From positions 49,503 through 113,502 of the forward strand of contig NZ_VUOB01000085.1 in NCBI RefSeq assembly GCF_008386585.1: a DNA stretch of 64,000 nucleotides, in the 5' to 3' direction. The notes under the pieces are model-generated. The model saw only the letters and a program-made list of their open reading frames with translations, made no database searches and was not told the origin of the DNA. Numbering within the stretch: the stretch's first letter is position 1; every line of letters begins with the position of its first letter. A program made the position numbers and the translations under genes. This document shows positions 49,303 to 57,192 of the stretch, piece by piece. The DNA is from Solihabitans fulvus (GTDB lineage: Bacteria > Actinomycetota > Actinomycetes > Mycobacteriales > Pseudonocardiaceae).

Positions 49303-49533
49303 CTAGCGAGGCGCCCCTGAGGCGCGCCACGCGCCGGGCCCGGGACGCAACGGCTGCCGCACCAGCGCGGCGCGGTCCGCCCACGCCGACCGCGGCGCCG
49401 CAGGAGCCTCCGGCGCCCCGGAGGCGGCCAGGCCGGCGACCACGGCGGTGAGCGCGGCGAGCTCGGCGTCGTCCGGGGTGCCCCGCACCACGCGCAGCAA
49501 CGGACGCTGCGGCCGGTCGCCCTGCTCGGTCAT
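49303..49533 (-). CDS. accE: Acyl-CoA carboxylase epsilon subunit
   Basis: The 76-residue protein fits the epsilon subunit of actinobacterial acyl-CoA carboxylases: LLRVVRGTPDDAELAALTAVVAG (the conserved V-x-G-x-P-x-x-E-E/D-x-A-A-L core) followed by a Pro/Ala-rich part and SAWADRAALVRQPLRPGPGAWRAS at the C-terminus. It stabilises the AccA3-AccD complex. It lies 82 bases downstream of accD on the same strand. Confidence 0.9.
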   Translation of the reverse strand: MTEQGDRPQRPLLRVVRGTPDDAELAALTAVVAGLAASGAPEAPAAPRSAWADRAALVRQPLRPGPGAWRASGAPR

Positions 49534-49615
49534 ACCGTTCTCCTAGGTTGTTGACAACGCGGCGGTCGACAACGTGCCCGCCCCGCAACGGATCCCGGGC
49601 CGGGCACGCCGACGG

Positions 49616-51259
49616 CTACAGCGGGATGTTGCCGTGCTTCTTGGGCGGCAGCACCTCGCGCTTGTCGCGCAGCATCCGCAGCGCCCGCGCGACGTAGCTG
49701 CGGGTGTAGGACGGCGGGATCACCGAGTCCACGTACCCGCGCTCGGCGGCCACGTACGGGTTGCACAGGGTGTCCTCGTACTCCAGCTGGAGCCGCGCCC
49801 GCAGGGCGTCCACGTCCTCGCCGGCCGCCGCCGCGTTGGCCAACGTCTTGCGGTGCACGATGTTCGCCGCGCCCTGCGCGCCCATCACGGCGATCTGCGC
49901 GGTCGGCCACGCCAGGTTCACGTCGGCGCCGAGGTGCTTGGAGCCCATCACGTCGTACGCGCCGCCGTAGGCCTTGCGGGTGATCACGGTGACCAGCGGG
50001 ACGGTGGCCTCGGCGTAGGCGTAGATCAGCTTCGCGCCGCGCCGGATGATGCCGTTCCACTCCTGGTCGGTGCCCGGCAGGAAGCCCGGCACGTCCACGA
50101 AGGTCAGCACCGGGATGTTGAACGCGTCGCAGGTGCGCACGAAGCGCGCGGCCTTCTCGCTGGCGTCGATGTCCAGGCAGCCGGCGAACTGGGTCGGCTG
50201 GTTCGCGACGATGCCGACGCTGTGGCCGTCGACCCGGCCGAACCCGACCACGATGTTCGGCGCGAACAGCTCGTGCACCTCGAGGAACTCGCCGTCGTCG
50301 AGGACGTGGGTGATGACCTCGTGCATGTCGTAGGGCTGGTTCGCCGAGTCGGGGACGATCGTGTCCAGCTCGCGGTCGGTGTCGGTGACGGTGTCCTCGA
50401 CCGTCCCGACGGTGCCGTCCGCGCCGGTGTCGAAGACCGGCGGCTCGGACAGGTTGTTCAGCGGCAGGAAGGACAGCAGCTCCTTGACGTAGGAGATGGC
50501 GTCCTCCTCGTCGCTGCCGAGGTAGTGCGCGTTGCCCGACTTGGTGTTGTGCGTGCGCGCGCCGCCGAGCTCCTCGAAGCCGACGTCCTCGCCCGTCACG
50601 GTCTTGATCACGTCCGGGCCGGTGATGAACATGTGGGAGGTCTGGTCGACCATCACCACGAAGTCCGTCAGGGCCGGGGAGTACACGTGCCCGCCCGCCG
50701 CCGCGCCCATGATCAGCGAGATCTGCGGGATGACGCCGGAGGCGTGCGTGTTGCGGCGGAAGATCTCGCCGTAGAGGCCGAGCGAGACGACACCCTCCTG
50801 GATGCGCGCGCCGCCGCCCTCGTTGATGCCGATGATCGGCCGGCCGGTCTTGATCGCCAGGTCCATCACCTTGACGATCTTCTCGCCGTACACCTCGCCG
50901 AGCGAGCCGCCGAAGATCGTCACGTCCTGGCTGAACACGCACACCGGACGGCCGTCGACGGTGCCGTAGCCGGTCACCACGCCGTCGCCGTAGGGGCGGT
51001 TGCCCTCCTGGCCGAAGTTCGTCGAGCGGTGCCGCGCCAGCTCGTCGAGCTCGACGAACGAGCCGGCATCGAGCAGCAGGTCGATCCGCTCGCGGGCGGT
51101 CTTCTTGCCCTTGGCGTGCTGCTTCTCCACCATCCTGGCGGAACCGGCGTGGACGGCCTCGTCGTTGCGCCGGTACAGATCAGCGAGCTTGCCCGCTGTG
51201 GTGTGGACGTCGGGTCGCTCACCCGACACATCGCCGATCGGCTCCGTCGCACTGCTCAT
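49616..51259 (-). CDS. accD5: Acyl-CoA carboxylase beta (carboxyltransferase) subunit, AccD5-type
   Basis: The 547-residue carboxyltransferase has the two crotonase-like halves: N-half VVTGYGTVDGRPVCVFSQDVTIFGGSLGE and GINEGGGARIQEGV (~120-165), C-half NQPTQFAGCLDIDASEKAARFV, VDVPGFLPGTDQEWNGII and KAYGGAYDVMGSKHLGAD (~395-450). The D-x-E/D-W-N-G-I region sets acyl specificity; the sequence is closest to propionyl/acetyl-CoA AccD5. With AccA3 and AccE it makes methylmalonyl- and malonyl-CoA. The gene lies between accE and the divergent birA, as in mycobacteria. Confidence 0.92.
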   Translation of the reverse strand: MSSATEPIGDVSGERPDVHTTAGKLADLYRRNDEAVHAGSARMVEKQHAKGKKTARERIDLLLDAGSFVELDELARHRSTNFGQEGNRPYGDGVVTGYGTVDGRPVCVFSQDVTIFGGSLGEVYGEKIVKVMDLAIKTGRPIIGINEGGGARIQEGVVSLGLYGEIFRRNTHASGVIPQISLIMGAAAGGHVYSPALTDFVVMVDQTSHMFITGPDVIKTVTGEDVGFEELGGARTHNTKSGNAHYLGSDEEDAISYVKELLSFLPLNNLSEPPVFDTGADGTVGTVEDTVTDTDRELDTIVPDSANQPYDMHEVITHVLDDGEFLEVHELFAPNIVVGFGRVDGHSVGIVANQPTQFAGCLDIDASEKAARFVRTCDAFNIPVLTFVDVPGFLPGTDQEWNGIIRRGAKLIYAYAEATVPLVTVITRKAYGGAYDVMGSKHLGADVNLAWPTAQIAVMGAQGAANIVHRKTLANAAAAGEDVDALRARLQLEYEDTLCNPYVAAERGYVDSVIPPSYTRSYVARALRMLRDKREVLPPKKHGNIPL

Positions 51260-51494
51260 GAGCGGGCAGCCTAACCAGTGGCGCACGCCGGGGAGCCGGG
51301 CAGTTGCCTAGGTCACGGGCAGTCGTCGGGTCTGCCGCCTTGGTGACGCCGCCCCGGTCACGGGCGATCGGCGGGCGGGACTGCTTGACCTCCAGCGCGC
51401 TTGAGCTTGCAGACTCCTCACCGGGCCATCCCGCGTCGCCGCGCCGTTCCTGCTCCGACCGGCCGGCGGCGCGGGGTGGACCTACCCTGCTGGG

Positions 51495-52328
51495 GTGAAC
51501 TCCGCAGCCGCGCCGCTGGACCTCGACACCCTCCGCGCGCGCCTGGTCGCGCCGGCCGGGCCGTACGCCGCCCTCGACGTGGTGGCGAGCACCAGCTCCA
51601 CGAACCACGACCTGCGCGCCGCCGCCGCGCAGGGGGCCGCCGACCGCACCGTGCTGATCGCCGAGCAGCAGACCGCGGGCCAGGGCAGACGCGGCCGGAA
51701 CTGGGTGTCCCCGCCGGGGTCCGGGCTGTATGTCAGCGTCCTGTACCGCCCGACCGGCGTGCCGGCCGTCCGGCTGCCCTGGCTGACGCTGCTCGCCGGC
51801 GTCGCCCTGGTCAGGGCGGTGCGCTCGTATGGGGCCGACGCCGTCCTGAAGTGGCCGAACGACCTGCTGCTCGGGCAGCGGCGGCGCAAGGCGGCCGGGG
51901 TGCTCGCCGAGACCACCTCGGGCCTCGACGCCACCCTGGTGCTCGGCATGGGCCTGAACGTCGCGCCGCTGCCGCCCGACGTGCCGGCGGGGGTCGGCGG
52001 CCTCGAACCGACCTCGCTCGGCGACGAGCTCGGCACGGCCCCGGACCGCACCGAAGTGGCCGTCCGGCTGCTCACCGAGCTGGCCACGCTGGAGGAGACG
52101 TGGCGGCGCGCCGACGGCGACCCGTTCGTCAGCGGCCTGCACGAGGAGTACCGCGCCTACTGCGCCACCTTCGGCCAGCAGGTCAGGGTCGAGCTGTCCG
52201 GCACGGCGGAGCTGCGCGGCACGGCCATGTACCTGGAGGGCGACGGCACCCTGGTGGTGCGCTCCCAGGACGGCGCAGAGCACTCGGTCTCGGCGGGCGA
52301 CGTCGTGCACCTGCGACCTGCGGACTGA
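51495..52328 (+). CDS. birA: Biotin-[acetyl-CoA-carboxylase] ligase
   Basis: The 277-residue ligase lacks the N-terminal HTH of E. coli BirA, so it is a catalytic, non-regulatory type. Key motifs: STSSTNHDL (~32-40), the adenylate loop AEQQTAGQGRRGRNWVSP (~57-74), LKWPNDLLL (~120) and KAAGVLAE; the C-terminal SH3-like domain ends HSVSAGDVVHLRP. It biotinylates the carriers in this window, AccA3 and the cluster AccB. It is divergent from accD, beside which it normally sits. Confidence 0.93.
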   Translation: MNSAAAPLDLDTLRARLVAPAGPYAALDVVASTSSTNHDLRAAAAQGAADRTVLIAEQQTAGQGRRGRNWVSPPGSGLYVSVLYRPTGVPAVRLPWLTLLAGVALVRAVRSYGADAVLKWPNDLLLGQRRRKAAGVLAETTSGLDATLVLGMGLNVAPLPPDVPAGVGGLEPTSLGDELGTAPDRTEVAVRLLTELATLEETWRRADGDPFVSGLHEEYRAYCATFGQQVRVELSGTAELRGTAMYLEGDGTLVVRSQDGAEHSVSAGDVVHLRPAD

Positions 52329-52357
52329 CCGGTCGGGGCCGCCGCGCGGACCCGGCC

Positions 52358-52413
52358 GTGTCCTTACCGACGCCCCCGGCGGGCACCCGCGCGGGGGACG
52401 TCGGTAAGGACAC
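52358..52413. terminator. Long hairpin after birA
   Basis: GTGTCCTTACCGACG pairs perfectly with CGTCGGTAAGGACAC (15 bp). The internal GC-rich stretch folds further (CCCCC with GGGGG). It lies 29 bases after birA and 95 bases before the next start on the same strand, so it is a likely terminator; attenuation of the downstream gene is also possible. Confidence 0.8.
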
Positions 52414-52508
52414 AGCGGCGCATCCGCTTGTCCCTGGACGCCGCGCGAGGCCACGCAGGTACGGTGACCTCAACACTCGTCGCCGCGTGACGTATGGAGG
52501 GGAACGCC

Positions 52509-53042
52509 GTGGCCTATCCCGACAACTTGCTCAGCGAGGGCGAGCACGTCGTGATCCACAAGCACCCGCACTGGAAGATGCTGATCGTTCCGGTGTTCTG
52601 CTTCCTGGTCACGGTGGGGATCGGCGGCTACCTCGCGGGGTTGGTCGCCGACACGTCCTGGAAGACCGTCGGCTGGATCGCGCTCGCCGCCGTGTGCGTG
52701 CTGTCGTTCATCTGGCTGACGCTGACCCCGCTGGTCCGGTGGCGCACCACGCACTTCATCGTGACCAACAACCGGGTCATGGCGCGTGAGGGGTTCATCA
52801 ACCGCACCGGAATCGACATCCCGCTGTCGCGGATCAACAGCGTGCGCTTCGAGCACGGGCTGATCGACCGGATCGTGGGCTGCGGCACGCTGATCGTCGA
52901 GTCGGCCTCGGACGACCCGCTGGAGTTCGACGACATCCCGCAGGTGGAGCGCGTGCACTCGCTGCTCTACCGGGAGGTCAACGACAACCCCAACGACGAC
53001 TTCCAGCCGGGCCAGCACCACCAGCAGCACGAGGAGCGCTGA
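52509..53042 (+). CDS. PH-domain (bPH2/DUF304) membrane protein
   Basis: The 177-residue protein begins with a short beta stretch (LLSEGEHVVIHKHPHW), two membrane helices (~25-75) and a C-terminal bacterial PH domain: RWRTTHFIVTNNRVMAREGF, IPLSRINSVRFEHGLIDRIVGCGTLIVES. A homologue follows birA/accD5 in mycobacteria (Rv3278c). Function is unknown; membrane protein quality control has been proposed for the family. The GTG at 52,509 has GGAGGGG at six bases; an ATG at 52,494 overlaps that site. It overlaps the HMG-CoA lyase start by one base (TGATG). Confidence 0.88.
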   Translation: MAYPDNLLSEGEHVVIHKHPHWKMLIVPVFCFLVTVGIGGYLAGLVADTSWKTVGWIALAAVCVLSFIWLTLTPLVRWRTTHFIVTNNRVMAREGFINRTGIDIPLSRINSVRFEHGLIDRIVGCGTLIVESASDDPLEFDDIPQVERVHSLLYREVNDNPNDDFQPGQHHQQHEER

Positions 53043-53980
53043 TGACCGCGCGCGAGGTTGGCCTGCCGGCCACCGTGCCGCTGCCGACGCGGGGCGACCT
53101 GCCGGAGCGCGTGACGATCTGGGAGGTCGGGGCCCGCGACGGGCTCCAGAACGAGGACACCGTCGTCCCGGTCGAGACGAAGCTGGAGTTCCTCGACCGG
53201 CTGGCCGACGCTGGCCTGAGCGTGTTGGAGGCGACCAGCTTCGTGCACCCCAAGTGGGTGCCGCAGCTGGCCGACGCCGAGCAGCTGCTCGCCGGCCTGC
53301 GGCAGCGGGACGGCGTCAGCTATCCCGTGCTGGTGCCCAACGAACGCGGCCTCGACCGCGCGCTCGCCGCGGGCGTTCGGCACATCGCGATCTTCGCCAG
53401 CGCCACCGAGACCTTCGCCAACCGCAACCTCAACCGCAGCCTGGACGAGCAGTTCGCCATGTTCGACCCGGTGGTGACGCGGGCGCGGGCGGAGGGCCTG
53501 GACGTCCGCGGGTACCTGTCGATGTGCTTCGGTGACCCGTGGGAGGGTCCGGTGGCGGCCGAACAGGTCGTGAAGGTCGGTCACCGGCTGCTGGACATGG
53601 GCTGTTCGCAGCTGTCGCTCGGCGACACCATCGGCGTTGCCACGCCGGGCCAGGTCGAGACGGTGCTCGACGGCTTCGGCTCGATCGACGCGCTCGCCGT
53701 GCACTTCCACGACACCTACGGCCAGGCGCTGGCGAACACCCTGGCTGCGCTGCGTTGCGGAGTGTCCACAGTGGACTCCTCGGCCGGTGGGCTCGGTGGC
53801 TGCCCTTACGCGGAGTCGGCGACGGGAAACCTCGCCACCGAGGACCTGGTCTGGATGCTGGACGGCCTTGGCGTGCGGCACGGCGTGAACCTGGACGCCC
53901 TGGCCGACACGAGCGCGTGGATGGCCGAGCAGCTGGGCCGCCCGAGCCCGTCCCGCGTGGTTCGGGCGCTGCGGGGCTGA
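53042..53980 (+). CDS. Hydroxymethylglutaryl-CoA lyase
   Basis: The 312-residue TIM-barrel enzyme has WEVGARDGLQNE (catalytic Arg and Asp, ~27-38), ATSFVHPKWVPQLADA (~60-75), the metal-binding HFHDTYGQALAN (~222-233) and the flexible-loop Cys in GGLGGCPYAESATGN (~250-264). It cleaves HMG-CoA to acetyl-CoA and acetoacetate in leucine degradation. It is coupled to the PH gene and followed by the acetyltransferase and CbiZ genes in one direction. Start at the TGATG overlap. Confidence 0.93.
   Translation: MTAREVGLPATVPLPTRGDLPERVTIWEVGARDGLQNEDTVVPVETKLEFLDRLADAGLSVLEATSFVHPKWVPQLADAEQLLAGLRQRDGVSYPVLVPNERGLDRALAAGVRHIAIFASATETFANRNLNRSLDEQFAMFDPVVTRARAEGLDVRGYLSMCFGDPWEGPVAAEQVVKVGHRLLDMGCSQLSLGDTIGVATPGQVETVLDGFGSIDALAVHFHDTYGQALANTLAALRCGVSTVDSSAGGLGGCPYAESATGNLATEDLVWMLDGLGVRHGVNLDALADTSAWMAEQLGRPSPSRVVRALRG
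53764..53776. repeat. Second copy of palindrome GTCCACAGTGGAC
   Basis: This 13-mer matches the intergenic copy at 38,292-38,304; here it encodes V-S-T-V-D inside the HMG-CoA lyase gene. A close variant (TCCACTGTGGA) lies at 54,598-54,608 near the start of the CbiZ gene. Confidence 0.6.
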
Positions 53981-53983
53981 GCG

Positions 53984-54577
53984 GTGCGAATCGCCGAGCT
54001 GGACGCGTCGACCTGGCCCGCCCTGGAACGGCTGTTCGGGCCGAGGGGCGCCGTGGCGGGCTGCTGGTGCATGTGGTTCCGGCAAACCACCGGCGAGTAC
54101 CGAAGCGGCGTCGGCGACTCCAACCGCTCCGAGTTCCGCGCCCTGGCGCACACCGGTGCGCCCATCGGCCTGCTGGCGTTCGACACGGACACCGACGCCG
54201 ATGCGACTGACGCTGAGGCCGTTGGCTGGGTGGCGTTAGCGCCGCGCGGGGACTACTCAAGATTGGAGCGGGCGCAGGTGGCCCGCCCGATAGATCCCGA
54301 CGAGGATCTGACCGGGGTGTGGTCGGTGACGTGCTTCTTCGTGCACCGCAAGGCACGGGGTGGCGGCGTCGCCGCGCAGCTCCTGGACGCGGCGGTTCGG
54401 TGGGCGGCGGACCGAGGCGCGCGGACCGTCGAGGGCTATCCGGTCGACACCGACGGCGAGCGGCGGACGTCCAGCGATCTCTACCACGGGACCCTGCGCA
54501 TGTTCGTGGACGCGGGTTTCGAGCTGGTGGACCGCAGGGGGACTCGCCGGGCGCTGGTGCGCAGGACAGTGCCGTGA
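53984..54577 (+). CDS. GNAT-family acetyltransferase
   Basis: The 197-residue protein has a GNAT core: WVALAPRGDYSRLERAQV (strand 4 region), CFFVHRKARGGGVAAQLLDAAVRWAA with the acetyl-CoA loop R-K-A-R-G-G-G-V-A (~125-140), and GTLRMFVDAGFELVDR near the end. The N-terminal GCWCMWFR is a hallmark of a subgroup related to GNATs with cysteine/tryptophan-rich starts. Substrate unknown. It overlaps the CbiZ gene by four bases (GTGA). Confidence 0.85.
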   Translation: MRIAELDASTWPALERLFGPRGAVAGCWCMWFRQTTGEYRSGVGDSNRSEFRALAHTGAPIGLLAFDTDTDADATDAEAVGWVALAPRGDYSRLERAQVARPIDPDEDLTGVWSVTCFFVHRKARGGGVAAQLLDAAVRWAADRGARTVEGYPVDTDGERRTSSDLYHGTLRMFVDAGFELVDRRGTRRALVRRTVP

Positions 54578-55227
54578 CAGCACCCGAACCACGGGTGTCC
54601 ACTGTGGATGGACATCCCGTGTTGATCTGGCGGTGTGCCGAGCCCTGGCTGGCCATCTCGTCCGCGCCGCACGGCGGTGGGCTCGGCGAGCGCGAGTGGG
54701 TCCTCAACGCGACCGTGCGCAGCTGGTACGACCGTTCCGACCCGGCGGACCACGTGGCGGAGCTGGCGGCCGACCTGGAGCTGCCGGGTGCCGGCGTGGG
54801 ACTCCTGACCGCGGTGGACGTCCGTCACGAGGTGACGACCAGGGACAGCGGTGTGATCGCCTCGGTCACCACCGGCGTCGGCGCCCATCCCACGTGGGCA
54901 GCCGCCGAGGCGCGCGACGACCTCCCTGCCCCGGTCGGCACGATCAATGCGGTGTGCTGGCTGCCCGTGCGCCTGTCCGAGGCCGCGCTGGTCAATGCCG
55001 TGGCCACGGTCGCGGAGGCGAAGGCCCAGGCGTTGTGGGAGGCCGGCGTGCCCGGCACCGGCACCTGCACCGACGCGGCCGTGCTGCTGTGCCCCGTCAA
55101 CGGCCCCGCGGAGCCCTACGGCGGACCGCGTTCGCGGGTCGGCTCGGCGTTGGCGCGGGCGGTGCATGAGGCGGTGTCGGCCGGGCTGCGGGTTGAGTCG
55201 CCCCGGTATTCGCCGTCTTCGGCTTAG
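54574..55227 (+). CDS. cbiZ: Adenosylcobinamide amidohydrolase (CbiZ)
   Basis: The 217-residue protein resembles CbiZ: WLAISSAPHGGGLGEREWVLNATV (~25-48, conserved H-G-G-G-L-G), LLTAVDVRHEVTTRD, TTGVGAHPTWAA and a C-terminal GTGTCTDAAVLLCPVNG. CbiZ cuts adenosylcobinamide to adenosylcobyric acid, allowing salvage of cobamides in archaea and some bacteria. No cobalamin riboswitch is visible nearby. GTG start overlapping the acetyltransferase stop. The stop codon directly abuts that of the convergent 2OG-oxygenase gene. Confidence 0.85.
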   Translation: MTAPEPRVSTVDGHPVLIWRCAEPWLAISSAPHGGGLGEREWVLNATVRSWYDRSDPADHVAELAADLELPGAGVGLLTAVDVRHEVTTRDSGVIASVTTGVGAHPTWAAAEARDDLPAPVGTINAVCWLPVRLSEAALVNAVATVAEAKAQALWEAGVPGTGTCTDAAVLLCPVNGPAEPYGGPRSRVGSALARAVHEAVSAGLRVESPRYSPSSA

Positions 55228-56229
55228 CTACAGCTCTGTTGAGAAGGTCTTCTGCATCTTCGTCGAGATCCATTGGCCGGCGGTGACGGCATCGGCTGCG
55301 AAGGGGCGCGTCGGTTCGATCGGTTCGGTCGGTGCGTCGTGGTTGGGCAGGTAGAAGAACGGGATGGACACGCGGGATGACGCGTTTCCACGTTCCGGAT
55401 TGACCACTCGGTGCATCGTCGACACCCATCGGCCACCCGTCCACAGGGCCATCAGGTCGCCGATGTTGACGACGAAGCTGCCTGGGATTGCCGGGACGTC
55501 ACGCCAGTCGTTCGTCATCCCGTGCTGGACCTGGAGGCCGCCGAGGTCGTCTTCCTGGTAGAGCACGGTGAGGCTGCCCCAGTCGGTGTGTTCGCCGCGT
55601 CGAAGTTGTCCCGGCAGTGGCAGTTCGAGCTGGGGGTAGTAGTAGTTGGCGGCCAGTGACGACACGTGGTGGTCGAACCTGTTCTCGAAGAAGTCCTCGT
55701 CGAGTTCGAGCGCCAGGGCGAACAGGCGCATGAGGTCGGCGGACAGTTCCGTCATCACGTACAGATACTCCTGCCAGGTGTCCTTGAAGTCGGCGGGAGT
55801 GCTCGGCCAGATGTTGGCCAACTTCCAGGAGGCCCAGTAGTTTCCGAGCCTCTCGCGCTCCTGTTCGCTCAACTCTCCCGTCGCATGCGTGGAGAAGGCC
55901 TCGCAGAGGTCCGGAGGCGTCTTCTGGTCGAGGCTGTTGGCGGTCGCCCCGCCGAACCGGCGAAACCCGGACACTCCTGGCCGATTCGCGACCAGGTCCT
56001 TCTCCTCGTCGGGGGACCTGAAGAAGGCGTTCGTGGTCGTGTACATGCGATCGACCAGATCCTGCGGAACGCCGTGGCTCACGATGGTGAAGAAACCCGA
56101 ACTCGCGCACGCGGCACCGATCGCCCTGGCGATGGCGGCGCGTCCCTCCGTGCTGTCCCGCGTCGACAGGTCGATCACCGGTACGAAGCCGTGGACAACG
56201 GTGACGGTCTCGTTGTCGTGGTTGGTCAT
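55228..56229 (-). CDS. 2OG-Fe(II) oxygenase, isopenicillin N synthase-like family
   Basis: The 333-residue protein has the two-domain layout of this family: an N-terminal DIOX_N part (IDLSTRDSTEGR, SSGFFTIVSHGVPQD) and the jelly-roll with iron ligands H214 and D216 in EHTDWGSLTVL, H273 in STMHRVVNP, and the 2-oxoglutarate-binding R286-x-S288. It should hydroxylate or desaturate a small molecule. The gene is alone, with its own ~240-bp upstream region. An amino-acid- or gibberellin-like substrate cannot be told from sequence. It could be a tailoring enzyme of some metabolite, but not clearly of the 23-40 kb cluster. Confidence 0.9.
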   Translation of the reverse strand: MTNHDNETVTVVHGFVPVIDLSTRDSTEGRAAIARAIGAACASSGFFTIVSHGVPQDLVDRMYTTTNAFFRSPDEEKDLVANRPGVSGFRRFGGATANSLDQKTPPDLCEAFSTHATGELSEQERERLGNYWASWKLANIWPSTPADFKDTWQEYLYVMTELSADLMRLFALALELDEDFFENRFDHHVSSLAANYYYPQLELPLPGQLRRGEHTDWGSLTVLYQEDDLGGLQVQHGMTNDWRDVPAIPGSFVVNIGDLMALWTGGRWVSTMHRVVNPERGNASSRVSIPFFYLPNHDAPTEPIEPTRPFAADAVTAGQWISTKMQKTFSTEL

Positions 56230-56466
56230 CGTTTTCCTTCCCCCACAGCCCTTTTGGGCTCACTAGTGACTGGCAACTGGCGCGACGCTATCGGCGAGGG
56301 AGCCGAATTGTGGCCTATGGCCCATGTCACACTTCTAGGGCTTGCTCAACGACGAATACATCTGGGCACTGCCGGGTGACAGAGAGCAGGCGATGTGGGG
56401 GTAGAGATCCGGCGCGGAGAAGGCCCATGGCAACGGAACCGGGGCGAGGGTCGACCGCAGCGGTGG

Positions 56467-57111
56467 CTACTGCATGGCGTGCACAAGTACGGGGTACAAG
56501 AGTCCGCCGGCCAGCGCCCCGATGATGAGCCCACCGATCGCCTGGCCGAGGGTGTGGGCGCTGAGGACCACGCGGGACCAGGCGACGAGGACGATCAGCA
56601 CGCCGAGCAGCGCCAGCCAAGGGCCGTAGTCGATGACCAACACTGGTACCGCGCCGGTGGCCACGGCGACGTGGATGGAGATCTTCCACCGCAGGATCAT
56701 CGTGATGGCGAGGCAGACGGCGAGGGCGGCGAACATCGAGATCGTCAGCGCGATCACTGGATGTGGCGCGTGCCCAAGGATCTGGACCGTCCAGCCCACG
56801 GCAAGCGAGCCGAGACAGATCAGAAACGGGACGAGGCGCTCTTCGCGGCGCGAGACGTGGTGGCTGTCGTAGCGGCCAACTCTGACGCCGCGCAGGATGA
56901 TTGTCATCGGGATCGCTGATCCGGTGATCCCGACTACCAGGCCCCACAGCGCGGTCGAGCCCCACTGCTGGGTGGCGTGCCAGGTGACCAGCCACGGCAA
57001 CGTGAGCACGAGGCCGGCCGGCGCCAGCAGCTCGCTGGCCGCTTTCGTCAGTCGTCGCCAACCCTTGCTTTCCGCTTCGGCCACGTCAGCCTGTGGTGTG
57101 GTGGTCGACAT
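56467..57111 (-). CDS. PAP2-like membrane phosphatase family protein
   Basis: The 214-residue protein has about six membrane helices. A cytoplasmic loop reads RYDSHHVSRREERLVPF and the C-terminal part SAHTLGQAIGGLIIGALAG, resembling the third PAP2 motif (S-x-H-x-x-x-Q in related proteins). The family removes phosphate from lipid substrates. The motifs are only partly conserved, so activity is uncertain. The ATG at 57,111 is chosen over 57,183 because the added residues are low-complexity. Confidence 0.7.
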   Translation of the reverse strand: MSTTTPQADVAEAESKGWRRLTKAASELLAPAGLVLTLPWLVTWHATQQWGSTALWGLVVGITGSAIPMTIILRGVRVGRYDSHHVSRREERLVPFLICLGSLAVGWTVQILGHAPHPVIALTISMFAALAVCLAITMILRWKISIHVAVATGAVPVLVIDYGPWLALLGVLIVLVAWSRVVLSAHTLGQAIGGLIIGALAGGLLYPVLVHAMQ

Positions 57112-57192
57112 CCGGCGTGACTTCCTTTGCAATCGCGGCCACGAGGGCGGAGGTGGTGCAGGCCGTGGTGAGAGGCCGGCCACACGACCTGC

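Noticed and set aside
53984..55227. Cobalamin riboswitch upstream of cbiZ
   Set aside because: The gene overlaps its neighbour and no B12-box-like sequence is seen ahead of the operon.
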